In this document: positions 8,636 through 18,264 of the stretch, one piece after another
Layout of the letters: every line of letters begins with the position of its first letter
Numbering within the stretch: the stretch's first letter is position 1
Assembly: GCF_028369105.1 (NCBI RefSeq)
Contig: NZ_JAQNDO010000001.1
Location: 11,688,501 to 11,752,500 of the forward strand
Length of the DNA: 64,000 nt
Source: Polyangium mundeleinium
GTDB taxonomy: Bacteria; Myxococcota_A; Polyangia; Polyangiales; Polyangiaceae
Reading direction: 5' to 3'
Program-made: the position numbers and the translations under genes
Notes under the pieces: generated by a model
Databases searched by the model: none
What the model was told of the DNA's origin: nothing
Seen by the model: only the letters and a program-made list of their open reading frames with translations

Positions 8636-10021
8636 CTACCCTTCGTCCTCGGCCTCCGCCTTGTCGCCGCGCAGCCCGAGCGCCTTGCATTTCTTGTAAA
8701 GGTGGCTCCGCTCGAGGCCGAGGCCGCGCGCCGTCGACGCCATCGCCCCGCCGTGGTGCGCGAGCGCCTCCTCCAGGATCCGCCGCTCCGCCTCCTCGGC
8801 GAGCACCCGGAACGGCGTGCCGGGGCGAAACAGGCCCGTCGGCGTCCCGGCCGAGGCGCCGCCCAGACAAACCCGCACGTCCTCCGCGTCGATCTTCGCG
8901 TCGGGCGTCAGGATCACGAGCCGCTCGATCAGGTTCCGAAGCTCGCGCACGTTGCCGGGGAAGCCGTAGCCCGTGAGCAGCTCGACCGCGCCTTCGGTCA
9001 GGACCATGCCCGGCCGATCGTTCGCGGCCATCGCGAGGCCCAGGAAATGCCGCGCGAGCAGGGGCACGTCCTCGCGGCGCGCGCGAAGCGGCGGGAGCGC
9101 GAGCGGCACCACGTTGAGCCGATCGTAGAGGTCGGCGCGGAACTCGCCCTTCTGGCAAGCGGCTTCGAGATCACGGTTCGTCGCGGCCACCACGCGCACG
9201 TCGACCTTGATCGTCTCGTGCCCGCCGACGCGCTCGATTTCGCGCTCTTGCAGCACGCGGAGCAGCTTCGCCTGCATCGGCATCGGCATGTCGCCGACCT
9301 CGTCGAGGAAAAGCGTGCCGCCGCTCGCGCGCTCGAACTTCCCGCGCCGTTGTTTCGTCGCGCCGGTGAACGCGCCGGCCTCGTGCCCGAACATCTCGCT
9401 CTCGATGAGCTCGCTCGGGACGGCGGCGCAGTTCATCTTTTCGAGCGGCCCCTTCGCGCGTTTCCCGGCGATGTGGATCGCGCGGGCCACGAGCTCCTTG
9501 CCCGTCCCGCGCTCGCCCGTCACGAGCACCGTCGCGCTCGCCTTCGCGGCCCGCGCGATCTGCTCACGCAGCGCGATCATCGATCGGCTCTCGCCGATGA
9601 GCTCCCCGAGCTGCCCGACCTGGGCGCGCAGCGTGCGCGCTTCGGCCTCGGCCCGCACGAGGCGGAGCGTGTTGTCGAGCACGAGCAGCAGCCGATCGGT
9701 CGAGAGCGGCTTCTCCAGGAAGTCGAGCGCGCCGAGCCGCGTGGCGCGGACGGCGGCGTCGATCGAGGCGTGGCCGCTCATCATCACGATGGGCAGGTCC
9801 GAGCCGGAGACGCGGACCTTCTCGAGGAGCGAGACGCCGTCGCCGTCGGGGAGCGCGACGTCGAAGAGCGCGATGTCGTAGCTCTTCTTGGCGAGCTTCT
9901 CCTCGGCGATGCGCACGCCGCCGGCGACGTCCACCGTATAGCCTTCGAGGGAGAGGGCCTTCTGGAGCGTGGTGAGGATGGAGGGCTCGTCGTCGACGAC
10001 GAGCACATGGCCGCGCGGCAT
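8636..10021 (-). CDS. sigma-54-dependent NtrC-family response regulator (NtrX-like)
   Basis: A 461-residue regulator in three parts. The receiver spans residues 5-120 with acid pocket DDE (10-12), phospho-acceptor Asp54 and Lys104. The AAA+ sigma-54 activator domain has Walker A GERGTGKE (169-176), the sigma-54 contact loop GAFTGA (216-221) and Walker B GGTLFLDE (234-241). A Fis-type HTH closes the protein with LGLERSHLYKKCKALGL, a wording typical of NtrX-like regulators. All residues needed for ATP-driven promoter opening look intact. No histidine kinase is next to it, so it is an orphan here. Myxobacteria carry many such regulators in development and motility control. Confidence 0.92.
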   Translation of the reverse strand: MPRGHVLVVDDEPSILTTLQKALSLEGYTVDVAGGVRIAEEKLAKKSYDIALFDVALPDGDGVSLLEKVRVSGSDLPIVMMSGHASIDAAVRATRLGALDFLEKPLSTDRLLLVLDNTLRLVRAEAEARTLRAQVGQLGELIGESRSMIALREQIARAAKASATVLVTGERGTGKELVARAIHIAGKRAKGPLEKMNCAAVPSELIESEMFGHEAGAFTGATKQRRGKFERASGGTLFLDEVGDMPMPMQAKLLRVLQEREIERVGGHETIKVDVRVVAATNRDLEAACQKGEFRADLYDRLNVVPLALPPLRARREDVPLLARHFLGLAMAANDRPGMVLTEGAVELLTGYGFPGNVRELRNLIERLVILTPDAKIDAEDVRVCLGGASAGTPTGLFRPGTPFRVLAEEAERRILEEALAHHGGAMASTARGLGLERSHLYKKCKALGLRGDKAEAEDEG

Positions 10022-10318
10022 TCGCAGACCCTAGCACCCGTCCGGCCGGGGGGGACAACCCCCGACCCGAGGCCCCCGTCACGGCACCCGTTCGAGCGGA
10101 AACCGTAACGAAATGCAACGAAGTGAGTCCAAGCACCACGTCCGCGCGCGGCCCCCGCGTCGCCCTGCCCGCCGCCGTTCGGTGGGCCTGTACGTCGGCC
10201 AAGCCGCGCTTGCGCGCCTGTCCCCCGCCGGCGGCTTCCCAGCGGAAAGTTCCGTGGCACCCACACCCGGGCAAACGGTGTACGAACGCTCGTCGCTTCG
10301 TGGTACCTTCGAGCCCCC

Positions 10319-11839
10319 ATGCCTTCCGAGATCCTTCCGACAGCAGAAGGCGATCTCGGGCGAACGCCCTTTGCGCACCTGCTCGTCTACGTGCTGGACA
10401 AGCAGCTCACGGGCGCGCTTCTCCTGCGCGAGGCCTCGGGCGTCGAGCATGCGATCCGCCTCGAAGCGGGCGCGCCCGTGAAGGTCCGCCCCGGTGATGG
10501 GCATGCGCTCCTCGGGCAGATGCTCGTCGAGGCAGGCGCGCTCGACGAGGCCACGCTGAAAGGCGCGCTCTCGATGCACGGGCTGCTTGGGGACGCGCTC
10601 TTGCTCGCCGGCTGCGTCGAGCGCGAGCTGCTCGAGCAGACGGCGGCGCGTCAGTTCACGACGCGGATGACACGCCTTTTCAGCCTCGGCGCGGACACGA
10701 CGTACAGCTACTTCGACGGCTGCACCGACCTCGTCGACGACGCGGCCCCGGCCTCGACGATGCACCCGCTCGCGATCCTCTGGGCCGGCGTGCGCGCGCA
10801 TGCGGCGGCCTCGTCGATGATGGCCGAGACGATCGAGCGCCTGCACGACGTCACGATCCGCATCCATCCCGCGGCCGCGATCGAGCGGTTCGCGCTTTCG
10901 CCCGACGAGCGCGAGATCCTCGATCGGATCCGGGAAAACCCGCTCCCGCTCGCGCAGCTCTTCGCCGCTGGCTTCGCGCCGGAAGAGACGCTCGCCTGGA
11001 TGGTCTACGCACTCGTCATCACACGTTCGCTCGACCTCGGCCTCGACACGACGCCGCTCTGCGCGGAGATCCAGCCCGCGCCGCCGCCGGCCGCGACGCG
11101 CCCCGTGACGCTCGCGCGGATCCGCCTGCGCGCAGCGTCGCACCGCATGGGCTCCGCGGCGCCGGATCTCGCGGGCGACGGCGAACGCACGCGCGTGCAG
11201 CCGCGTCCACGCAAGCGAGGTCGTCCGAGCGCGTTCACGCTCGCCGCGCGCCGCGTCGAGACGCCTCCGCCGAGGGAGGCCGTGAGCGAGCCGCCGCCGT
11301 CCGCGGTCGTCGAGACGGACCCCACGCCACCGGCTGTCCCCAAACCCGCGGCGGCAGAGCCGCAGATCAACGACACGCCCTCCTCGGAAAGCGACAAGGC
11401 GCCCAGTGTGCCCATGCCGCCCGAGGGCCAGCCGGACGCCGCGCGCCCGGCGCACGCGCTCTACTGCCTCGCTACATCGCGCATCGCGGAGCGTGATCTC
11501 ACGGGCGCGCTCGCGGCTTGCCAGCTCGCGCGTGAGGTCGATCCTACGCAGCCCGACTATGCCGCGCTCGCTGTGTGGATCCGCTCGCTCCTCGGCGGCG
11601 CGGATCTCCGTGCCCGCGTGGCCGAGCTCGACGCGCTGCTCGAAGCGCGCGACGACCACGCGCAGGCCTTGTTCTACCGGGGTTATCTGCGCCGTCGGAT
11701 CGGCGACGAGCCGGGCGCGGTGCAGGACCTCCGTCGCGTGCTCGACCTGGATCCGAGCCACCAGGACGCCGCGCGGGAGCTCCACCGGATCGCGATGGGC
11801 AAGCCGGCGAAGCGGCCGAGCGGCTTGTACCGGTCGTAG
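10319..11839 (+). CDS. DUF4388 (PATAN) domain protein with C-terminal TPR-like repeats
   Basis: A 506-residue protein. Residues about 10-110 match the PATAN/DUF4388 pattern (PFAHLLVYVLDKQLTGALLL ... LGQMLVEAGALDEATL), found in many myxobacterial signalling and gliding proteins. A helical middle is followed by a Pro/Glu-rich linker (residues about 300-375). The end has two or three TPR-like helix pairs (ALAACQLAREVDPTQPDYA, AVQDLRRVLDLDPSHQDA). No catalytic motif is seen. It probably acts as a protein-protein scaffold in cytosolic signalling. The 297 bases upstream hold no gene I can support. Confidence 0.7.
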   Translation: MPSEILPTAEGDLGRTPFAHLLVYVLDKQLTGALLLREASGVEHAIRLEAGAPVKVRPGDGHALLGQMLVEAGALDEATLKGALSMHGLLGDALLLAGCVERELLEQTAARQFTTRMTRLFSLGADTTYSYFDGCTDLVDDAAPASTMHPLAILWAGVRAHAAASSMMAETIERLHDVTIRIHPAAAIERFALSPDEREILDRIRENPLPLAQLFAAGFAPEETLAWMVYALVITRSLDLGLDTTPLCAEIQPAPPPAATRPVTLARIRLRAASHRMGSAAPDLAGDGERTRVQPRPRKRGRPSAFTLAARRVETPPPREAVSEPPPSAVVETDPTPPAVPKPAAAEPQINDTPSSESDKAPSVPMPPEGQPDAARPAHALYCLATSRIAERDLTGALAACQLAREVDPTQPDYAALAVWIRSLLGGADLRARVAELDALLEARDDHAQALFYRGYLRRRIGDEPGAVQDLRRVLDLDPSHQDAARELHRIAMGKPAKRPSGLYRS

Positions 11840-11896
11840 CGGAGGGCGCGGCGATCGTTGGTGCTCCAAGGGAGCCAACGACCGCCGCGGGGTTCG

Positions 11897-13822
11897 TCAG
11901 GGCGAGAGCCGGACGCCGAAGAGGTCCGCGCCGCCGCTGCTCGGGATGGTTCCGAGCGGGGCGCCGAACACGATCTGTTGCTCGAAGCTGCCGCCCACGA
12001 TCACGTCGCCTTTGCCATCGACGGCGACGGCCCAGGCCGTCTGCGTGCTGTTCCCGCCAAACGTCTTCGTCCAGAGCGGCGCCCAATTCGATGCGGCGAG
12101 TTTCACGACGAAGACATCGCTTGCGTTGCTGGTATTGATCGTCCCGGCGCCGAAATCGATCGCATTGTCGAAATGCCCGGTCACGAGGACGTTCCCCGCA
12201 GCGTCCGCGGCGATCCCAGCGCCACGCGAGTTTCCGGTGATCCCGAATCGCTTGCTGCGCACGTGATTGCCGTTCGCGGCGGCGAGCTCGGCCACGTAGA
12301 CGTCGGTCGCGCCCACGGCGTTCAACGCGCCACCACCGAATTCGAGCGCGCCGGTAAAACGTCCCGTGACGAGAATATTTCCGCTCGGCGCGGAGCCAAT
12401 GTTCCCGTGGAATTGATCCCCAGACGAACCGAACAGCTTGCTCCAGATGTGATTGCCGTTCGACCCGTTGTACATCGCGACCACGAAGTCACGATCGCCG
12501 CCGCCGTTTAGCTGCCCGCCGCCGAGATTCACGCCGGTGCCATACGTTTCACCCGAAATCGCGACGTTGCCGTCCTTTGTGACCGTGAGGCGCCGTCCTC
12601 GCTCGTTATTATTGCTGGCGAAGATCTTGCTCCAACGGTGATTGCCTGTGGAATCATAGCTCGCCAAGAAAATGTCTTCGGCGTCGGGGTCAAGATTGTT
12701 GCCCCCGAGGTTCACCCATTCATCCGTGACCCACCCCGTGACGAAAAGATTCCCCGCGGCGTCGACGTCCACGTCCTGCGCGGATTGTGTATTCGCCGCG
12801 CCGTACTTCTTGCTCCAGACATGCGCGCCCGCACCGTCGAGCTGGAACATGAAGAGATCGATGCCATTGCTTTGCAGATCAGACCCGCCGAAATTGATCG
12901 TGCCGGTGAATTCTCCGACCACGGTGATACGACCCGCGCTGTCCACGGCGACGCCACGGGCGAGGCCGACCTCCGTCGCGGGAAACGTCTTCGTCCACGA
13001 GATGTTTCCGTCAGCACCGATCTTCGCGACGTAGACGCTACCCTGGTTCCCATCGAAGGCAAACAGGTCCCCGCTGAGCGTCGCGTCGACCGTGCCCGCA
13101 ATCACATACCCACCGTCGGGCGTGAGCGCCACGTCGTAAATCGCGTCGTCCATCGGATCGGCGTTCTTGCCGGCCGGCGTGACGCCCGTCTCCAGCGCGC
13201 CCGTGCACATAGCAATGGCTATCCCGTCGCAATCGTCGTCCGCCGCCGTCGCGCAATCATCGAACGCAGGAAAGGTCACCTGCATGCAGCCCTCGATGGT
13301 CTTCCCATCGCCGCTGCACGTGCCCTGCCCAACGGCGCAGGCACCGTCGAGATCCGGCAAGTCGCACTCGACGTCCGCTCCGGGCGCACAAATACATACC
13401 TTATCCATCGCGTCGGCTTCGCCATTGCAGTCCTCGTCCCCGGCCACGTTGCAATCTTCGGCTGCCGCAGGAACGACCTGAGCCTCGCACGGGCCAAACT
13501 CCGAACCATCGTCATCGCAGAACTGCGTGCCTGCTTTGCAGTTGCCGATGCCCTCCGTGCCGGCGGGCCCCGAATAACACGTCCTCGTCTCGCCCGGCGT
13601 ACACGGCTCGCCGCCCGTGCCGCCCGTGCCGCCCGTTCCCCCCGAAGCCCCCGCGCCGCCCATCCCGCCTGCGCCCGCCGTCCCCCCCGAGCCGGCTGCG
13701 CCGCCCGTCTCCACGGGGAGCGATCCATTCGTGTCGAACCCGCACGCGAGCGGCGCCGCGGAGAGGCCGAGTACGGCGAGCAAACCTAGAGAGCGACGAA
13801 TCCGACGATCCGCGTGAGGCAT
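11897..13822 (-). CDS. surface lipoprotein with Cys-rich region and beta-propeller-like repeats
   Basis: A precursor of about 641 residues. The signal peptide ends in APLAC, a lipobox. A Gly/Ala-rich linker and a Cys-rich segment follow (CKAGTQFCDDDGSEFGPCEA, then EDCNVAGDEDCNG), of a kind common in myxobacterial surface proteins. The rest is a chain of about 50-55-residue repeats with the core VAVDSAGRITVVGEFTGTI and variants, each with a WSKxF/WTKTF strand. This is the SBBP/NHL-like propeller pattern. It suits an extracellular binding or adhesion module. An alternative start lies two codons upstream at 13828. Confidence 0.72.
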   Translation of the reverse strand: MPHADRRIRRSLGLLAVLGLSAAPLACGFDTNGSLPVETGGAAGSGGTAGAGGMGGAGASGGTGGTGGTGGEPCTPGETRTCYSGPAGTEGIGNCKAGTQFCDDDGSEFGPCEAQVVPAAAEDCNVAGDEDCNGEADAMDKVCICAPGADVECDLPDLDGACAVGQGTCSGDGKTIEGCMQVTFPAFDDCATAADDDCDGIAIAMCTGALETGVTPAGKNADPMDDAIYDVALTPDGGYVIAGTVDATLSGDLFAFDGNQGSVYVAKIGADGNISWTKTFPATEVGLARGVAVDSAGRITVVGEFTGTINFGGSDLQSNGIDLFMFQLDGAGAHVWSKKYGAANTQSAQDVDVDAAGNLFVTGWVTDEWVNLGGNNLDPDAEDIFLASYDSTGNHRWSKIFASNNNERGRRLTVTKDGNVAISGETYGTGVNLGGGQLNGGGDRDFVVAMYNGSNGNHIWSKLFGSSGDQFHGNIGSAPSGNILVTGRFTGALEFGGGALNAVGATDVYVAELAAANGNHVRSKRFGITGNSRGAGIAADAAGNVLVTGHFDNAIDFGAGTINTSNASDVFVVKLAASNWAPLWTKTFGGNSTQTAWAVAVDGKGDVIVGGSFEQQIVFGAPLGTIPSSGGADLFGVRLSP

Positions 13823-13969
13823 GACCATTCTCCTGTGCGAAAAGCAATACGCGCCGAAGACGCGCTGGGGGAGGAATCGACTTTACGGGAGCACGGCGGC
13901 CGAATCAATCGGCCCGCACCCACGATCCGACGGGTTGACGCTGGCGCGCTCCGGCATCATCGCCTCGAC

Positions 13970-15244
13970 GTGCCCCGCCTCTCCGCCCGCGTGCACCTGC
14001 CCTCTGGCCGCGTGGCGCGCCTCTCCGACGAGGCCGCCCGGCGTGCTGCCGCACGCGCACGCACGCCCGATGTGCGCCCCGGCGGGTGCATGGAGGCGCT
14101 CGAGATCCTCGAAGCCGAGGACGTCGCGCGGACCGACGCAGGCGCGCCGATCGACGTGCGCGGTTTGTCCTTGCGCGACTTCCACGTGCTCCGCGCGCTC
14201 CTGGTCCACGCCGGCGTGCAAGCCGAGGCGCCCGCGGAGCTGCCCTGCGAGAACTGCGGCGAAGCTTTCCGTGTTGCGCCTTCGAACCTGCTCGAGATCG
14301 CGCCGTTCGTCGACGCAGAGCTCGACGACCCCGAGCTCGACGCGCCCTTCGATCACGAAGCGGTCCACGGGATCCCGGCGATCCGCGTGGGCACCGAGCT
14401 CGCCCGATCGATCCGGATCGCCGCGCGTACGGTCGAGGAGGCCCTGCCGCTCTTCCGCGCCGAATCCGCGCCGACCCGGATCACGCCCGCGCTCGTCGTC
14501 GCCATGGGCATCACCGCGCTCGGCCGCGAGCGCCGCGCCTCCGCGATCGCCAAGGCGCTCGCCGCGGCCCCGGACGAGGCCTACCAGGCCGTCGCCGATT
14601 GCCTCTACGAAGCACATTATTCGGCGCGCCTCGTCGCCGTGCACCGCTGCGCCGTGTGCGGCGCGCGAAACGATCTCGACGTCCCCTGGCAGCGCGAAAT
14701 CCCCTACGAGGTCGGCGAACCCCGCAAGGCACGCCGCGCCTTCCCGGACCTCGACGCGTTCGAGGCGATGGTGACGAGCGCCGCCGATCGCATCTACCGC
14801 GCGCGCGGCGTGCGCAACATCGACCTCGTCGTCGATGACGGCGTGCCCGCCTGCGACGACGGCGGCGAGCCGCTGCTCGGCTGCTACACGCCCGGCGGCA
14901 CGGACGCGACGCTCGGCATCCTACGGGCACCCGAGATCCGCTTGTTTTACCGGACATTCCAGGCCGAGCACCGCCACGATCGTTCCTTCGACGTGGCCGC
15001 CGAGATCGACGAGACGATCGACCACGAGATCACCCACCACCTGCACCACCTCGCCGGCGATGACCCACTCGACGAGGAAGAACACGCGGTGATTGAGAAG
15101 GAAGCGATCCGCAGGATCGGCAAGCGTGAAGCCGCGCGCCGCGCGGGCCGTGGCCTCGCGTCGGAGCTCGCGGGGTTCATGCGGACGACGTGGCCGCTCT
15201 TCGTGATCGCGTTCGTCGCCACGTATTTCACGTTTTGCCGCTGA
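13970..15244 (+). CDS. putative zinc-ribbon metalloprotease-like protein with C-terminal membrane segment
   Basis: About 424 residues from a proposed GTG at 13970. The frame is open further upstream to 13814, but that overlaps the divergent lipoprotein start and reads unlike protein. Two CxxC knuckles (ELPCENCGEAF and HRCAVCGARND) suggest zinc ribbons like those of phage-baseplate-type proteins. Near the C-terminus DHEITHHLHHLAGD contains an HEITH (HExxH) zincin motif with acidic residues downstream (DPLDEEEHAVIEKE). The last 20 residues (PLFVIAFVATYFTF) form a single membrane segment, so the protein may be tail-anchored. The substrate is unknown. Confidence 0.6.
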   Translation: MPRLSARVHLPSGRVARLSDEAARRAAARARTPDVRPGGCMEALEILEAEDVARTDAGAPIDVRGLSLRDFHVLRALLVHAGVQAEAPAELPCENCGEAFRVAPSNLLEIAPFVDAELDDPELDAPFDHEAVHGIPAIRVGTELARSIRIAARTVEEALPLFRAESAPTRITPALVVAMGITALGRERRASAIAKALAAAPDEAYQAVADCLYEAHYSARLVAVHRCAVCGARNDLDVPWQREIPYEVGEPRKARRAFPDLDAFEAMVTSAADRIYRARGVRNIDLVVDDGVPACDDGGEPLLGCYTPGGTDATLGILRAPEIRLFYRTFQAEHRHDRSFDVAAEIDETIDHEITHHLHHLAGDDPLDEEEHAVIEKEAIRRIGKREAARRAGRGLASELAGFMRTTWPLFVIAFVATYFTFCR

Positions 15245-15297
15245 AAGAAGCGAGCCGGCTTGACCTCGGCCCCCGCCCGGCAAGAATGGCCCTCGTC

Positions 15298-16329
15298 ATG
15301 CGCTCTGCCTCGATCCTGCGCGCGATCCTCGCCTCCTCGATCGCGCTCGTCGCCGCCACGGCCACGAGCTCGTACGTGCTCGCCCAGGCGGCCGCGCCGA
15401 GCGACGGCGACGCGATCGTCGCGAAGGTGGGAGTCCGAACGATCACGGTGCGCGAGGTCGAGCGAAAGCTCGCCGCGATCCCGCCGTTCCAGCTCCGCTA
15501 CTTCGGCAAGACGCACGACGAGATCCGCCGCAAGTTCGTCGAAGAGACCGTGCTCAAGGAGACGCTCTACGCCGAGGGCGCCGAGGCCGCGAAGATGCGC
15601 GATCTGCCCGAGGTCGGCGAGCGCATCCGCAGCGTGCTGCGCAACGCAATCGTCTCGCAGATCCGCGCCGAGGTCGCCGCGCAGGGCGCTGTGACCGACG
15701 AGGAGGTACGCGCCTACTACGACGCGAACCGCGACAAGTACCATGCGCCGTCGCGCGTCGCGATCTGGCGCATCCTCGTGGCGACGCGCGAGCAGGCGCT
15801 CGACGTGATCCAGAAGGCGAAGGCCGACCTCTCGCCGAAGCGCTGGAACGAGCTCGCGCGGGATCTGTCGCTCGACAAGACGACGAGCATGCGCGGCGGC
15901 AACCTCGGGCTCGTGGCGCCCGATGGAACGACGACAGACCCGAACGTGAAGGTCGACGTCGCGCTCGTGAAAGCCGCCGAAGCCGTGAAGGACAGCGAGC
16001 TCGTGCAAGAGCCCGTCGCCGAAGGTTCCTCATGGGCCGTCATCTGGCGGCGCCAGAGCATCAAAGCGGTCGACCGCCCGCTCGAGCTCGAAGCGCCTTC
16101 GATCAAGCAGATCCTGATGCACGAGCGCACGCAGAAGAAGATCCAGGATCTCGTGGCCGCGCTGCGCAAAAAGCACCTCGGCGAGACGAACGCCGATCTC
16201 CTGGAGATGCTCGGCGTGAGCGCGATGGGCGAAGTCGCGCCCGCCAAACGCCCCGGCACCTTGCCCTCGTCGCGGCGCCCCGCCGCAGGCCCGCCCGCGC
16301 CCTCGCAGACGCCCGCGGGCCCGCGCTGA
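15298..16329 (+). CDS. secreted parvulin-type peptidyl-prolyl isomerase (SurA/PrsA-like)
   Basis: A 343-residue precursor starting MRSASILRAILASSIALVAA, a Sec signal peptide; an ATG at 15286 would add four residues. The chaperone-like N-terminal region (VGVRTITVREVERKLAAIPP) is followed by a parvulin region with AIWRILVATREQALDVIQKA, the WNELARDLS segment and RGGNLGLVAPDG, the usual layout of PpiC domains. It probably folds envelope or outer-membrane proteins, which suits the many barrel and surface proteins in this window. The tail is Pro/Ala-rich. It converges with the next gene (6 bases). Confidence 0.83.
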   Translation: MRSASILRAILASSIALVAATATSSYVLAQAAAPSDGDAIVAKVGVRTITVREVERKLAAIPPFQLRYFGKTHDEIRRKFVEETVLKETLYAEGAEAAKMRDLPEVGERIRSVLRNAIVSQIRAEVAAQGAVTDEEVRAYYDANRDKYHAPSRVAIWRILVATREQALDVIQKAKADLSPKRWNELARDLSLDKTTSMRGGNLGLVAPDGTTTDPNVKVDVALVKAAEAVKDSELVQEPVAEGSSWAVIWRRQSIKAVDRPLELEAPSIKQILMHERTQKKIQDLVAALRKKHLGETNADLLEMLGVSAMGEVAPAKRPGTLPSSRRPAAGPPAPSQTPAGPR

Positions 16330-16335
16330 CGCGGC

Positions 16336-17151
16336 TCAAGCGAGCGCGAGCGCCAAGAGCAACCCGAGCGCCGACACGATCGCCGAGATCACCGCGACGA
16401 CCGTGCCCGTACGCCGCGCGCGCGCCGCCGCATCCTCGGGCAAACCGTACACGCCCTTGAGCAGCGCATCCGAAGCGCGACCGGGCACGCGCATCGAGAG
16501 CGCGAGCACCTCGGCCGCTGCCTTCGCGCCGCGCGATCCGAGCATCCAGATCGCGCCGAGCGGACCCGTCATCAGGTCCCAGCCGCAGGAGTACAAACCA
16601 AACCGGAGCGCGCGCCTTCGTTGCGGCCGCGCCCCCTGCTTTCGCGCGCCCGCGTCGAGCGCCGCGCCGTGACTCGCGTGCGCCAGGACCATCCAAAGCG
16701 CGAGCGCAGGCACGCCGATCACGAACCACTCGAGCGCCCGCACGCGCATCTCCGGATCCCCGATCACCTGCAGCGCGAGGTGCGGCAACGCGAGCGCGGC
16801 GATCGGCAGGAGCATCGCCACCATCGAGCCGACCGCGAGCATCTCGGCGACGATCGCGAACCGCACGGCCGGCGGCAGCGCGCCGTCCGGCAGCGCCGAG
16901 AAAAACGCGTCCGCGCCCTGCGTCGTCGCGAGCGCCGTCCCCCAGAGCCGCGACCACGACGTGCCTCCAGGGCGCTCCCAAGGCACGATGGCCATCACGC
17001 CCGAGGCCGTCTCATCCGCGGGCGTGCACCCGGAGCAATCCGACTGGCCGCAGATCGTGCAGAGCACGGCCGCGGGCACCTCGAATGCATCGGTGTCGGA
17101 CGAGTCCGCTCTCGGCCGGACGCGTTGCGCGCTCATCGGTGTCTTGGCCAT
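16336..17151 (-). CDS. polytopic membrane protein with N-terminal Cys cluster, unknown function
   Basis: A 271-residue protein; the ATG at 17151 is used because the 18 codons upstream are Arg-rich and not protein-like. Near residue 30 there is a compact Cys cluster, CTICGQSDCSGC, a likely zinc knuckle. Then come several hydrophobic stretches (VRFAIVAEMLAVGSMVAMLL, WFVIGVPALALWMVLAHA and a C-terminal helix), consistent with a Yip1-like membrane domain. I do not recognise a named family. It lies just before, and on the same strand as, another zinc-ribbon membrane protein, so the two probably belong together. Confidence 0.6.
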   Translation of the reverse strand: MAKTPMSAQRVRPRADSSDTDAFEVPAAVLCTICGQSDCSGCTPADETASGVMAIVPWERPGGTSWSRLWGTALATTQGADAFFSALPDGALPPAVRFAIVAEMLAVGSMVAMLLPIAALALPHLALQVIGDPEMRVRALEWFVIGVPALALWMVLAHASHGAALDAGARKQGARPQRRRALRFGLYSCGWDLMTGPLGAIWMLGSRGAKAAAEVLALSMRVPGRASDALLKGVYGLPEDAAARARRTGTVVAVISAIVSALGLLLALALA

Positions 17152-17256
17152 GGCGCACCTCCGACGGACCCGCCCCGCGCCGCGCGAAGAAAACCCGCCG
17201 CCCACACAATACGCGAATCCTCGGCCTGTGTCGACCCGGGGCGGCCGCCAAAGCGG

Positions 17257-17880
17257 CTAGTGCAACATCTCGTCGCCCTTGCGTGACTCGTTCGATGGCA
17301 GGTCGTCGACACGCCCGCCAAAGCGCGTCGCGACGCCGAGCGCGAGCAAGCCGAGCACGAACGTCACGTGCAGGCCGTACGCCCACTCGAAGCGACGGGG
17401 CAGATAGCGCGTGCTCTCGGGGACCACCGCGACGCGCATGATCACGGTCATGATCACGATCGCCGCCAGAAATCCCACCGCGAGCCGCGCCCCGCGCATC
17501 GCGTGGATCGAGCGGCGCGAGAGCACGAGCGGGAGCATCACGACCCACGACACGAAAGGCGCCCACATCCACTGCAAGCGCTCTGCGAACCCGAACCCCG
17601 TGAACACCTGGAGTTCCGGCGCCTGCTCACGCATCCAGGGCAGAAAAAAAGCGCCGAGCCCGAGGAGCGCGATCCCAGCGAGCGCGCCGCGTCCGCGCGC
17701 GACGTACAGGAACGGCACCGTCTCCATCTCGGGCGGCACCGCCTCCTCGTCTTCGAGCGCCTCGCGCGAGGGCGGCAGCTTGCGGATGTCCTCGAGCGGC
17801 AAGCCGCACTCGGGGCAGACACGCGCCTCCGAGGGCTCGAACATCTCACGGCAGAAGGGACACGCGACGAGGGCAGGCAT
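17257..17880 (-). CDS. zinc-ribbon membrane protein, unknown function
   Basis: A 207-residue protein from the ATG at 17880. The N-terminus has a zinc-ribbon pair, CPFC (residues 7-10) and CPECG (about 22-26), then an acidic linker and four or five hydrophobic segments (LAGIALLGLGAFFLPWM, WVVMLPLVL, LAVGFLAAIVIMTVIM, VTFVLGLLALGVA). It is separated by 105 bases from the related-looking gene downstream on the same strand, so an operon is likely. Membrane proteins with a cytosolic zinc ribbon often serve as assembly or sensor subunits, but nothing here fixes a role. Confidence 0.6.
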   Translation of the reverse strand: MPALVACPFCREMFEPSEARVCPECGLPLEDIRKLPPSREALEDEEAVPPEMETVPFLYVARGRGALAGIALLGLGAFFLPWMREQAPELQVFTGFGFAERLQWMWAPFVSWVVMLPLVLSRRSIHAMRGARLAVGFLAAIVIMTVIMRVAVVPESTRYLPRRFEWAYGLHVTFVLGLLALGVATRFGGRVDDLPSNESRKGDEMLH

Positions 17881-17948
17881 CGACGACGAGGAGTTTAGCG
17901 CGCGCCGGGTTCCCAGCGCGCGTCCCACCGTTTACAAATGCCCCCACC

Positions 17949-18245
17949 ATGTCGAAGCGACAGAAGCTCGAAGACGACGCCGTCGCCGCGTTCCTGGCCG
18001 CGCACGCAGGCTGGTCGCGTGCAGACGAGGCCATCCAGAAGACGTACAAGTTCCCCGACTTCTCCACGTCGCTTGCCTTCGTCGTGCGCGTGGGCCTCGC
18101 CGCGGAGAAGCGTGATCATCACCCCGACGTCCACCTCGGCTGGGGCCGCGTCACAGTCGTCTGGTCGACGCACGACGCGGGCGGGATCACGGGCGTCGAC
18201 ACGGAGATGGCCGAAGCGACCGATCGGCTCTACGGAGGCCCGTGA
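17949..18245 (+). CDS. phhB: 4a-hydroxytetrahydrobiopterin (pterin-4-alpha-carbinolamine) dehydratase
   Basis: A 98-residue protein of normal family length. The signature EKRDHHPDVHLGWGRVTVVW holds the catalytic His pair, and STHDAGGIT follows as in PCD/DCoH proteins. The enzyme dehydrates 4a-hydroxy-tetrahydropterin so that the pterin cofactor of aromatic amino-acid hydroxylases can be recycled; standalone bacterial copies have also been linked to molybdopterin or folate metabolism. No hydroxylase gene is nearby. It precedes rnc by 19 bases on the same strand and is probably co-transcribed with it. Confidence 0.9.
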   Translation: MSKRQKLEDDAVAAFLAAHAGWSRADEAIQKTYKFPDFSTSLAFVVRVGLAAEKRDHHPDVHLGWGRVTVVWSTHDAGGITGVDTEMAEATDRLYGGP

Positions 18246-18264
18246 GCGAGGATCCGACGCAGTG

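Noticed and set aside
7382-10108. 908-residue open frame on the plus strand
   Set aside because: It runs antisense to the Cys-repeat lipoprotein and the NtrC-type regulator, both with clear domains. It is a by-product of GC-rich third positions.
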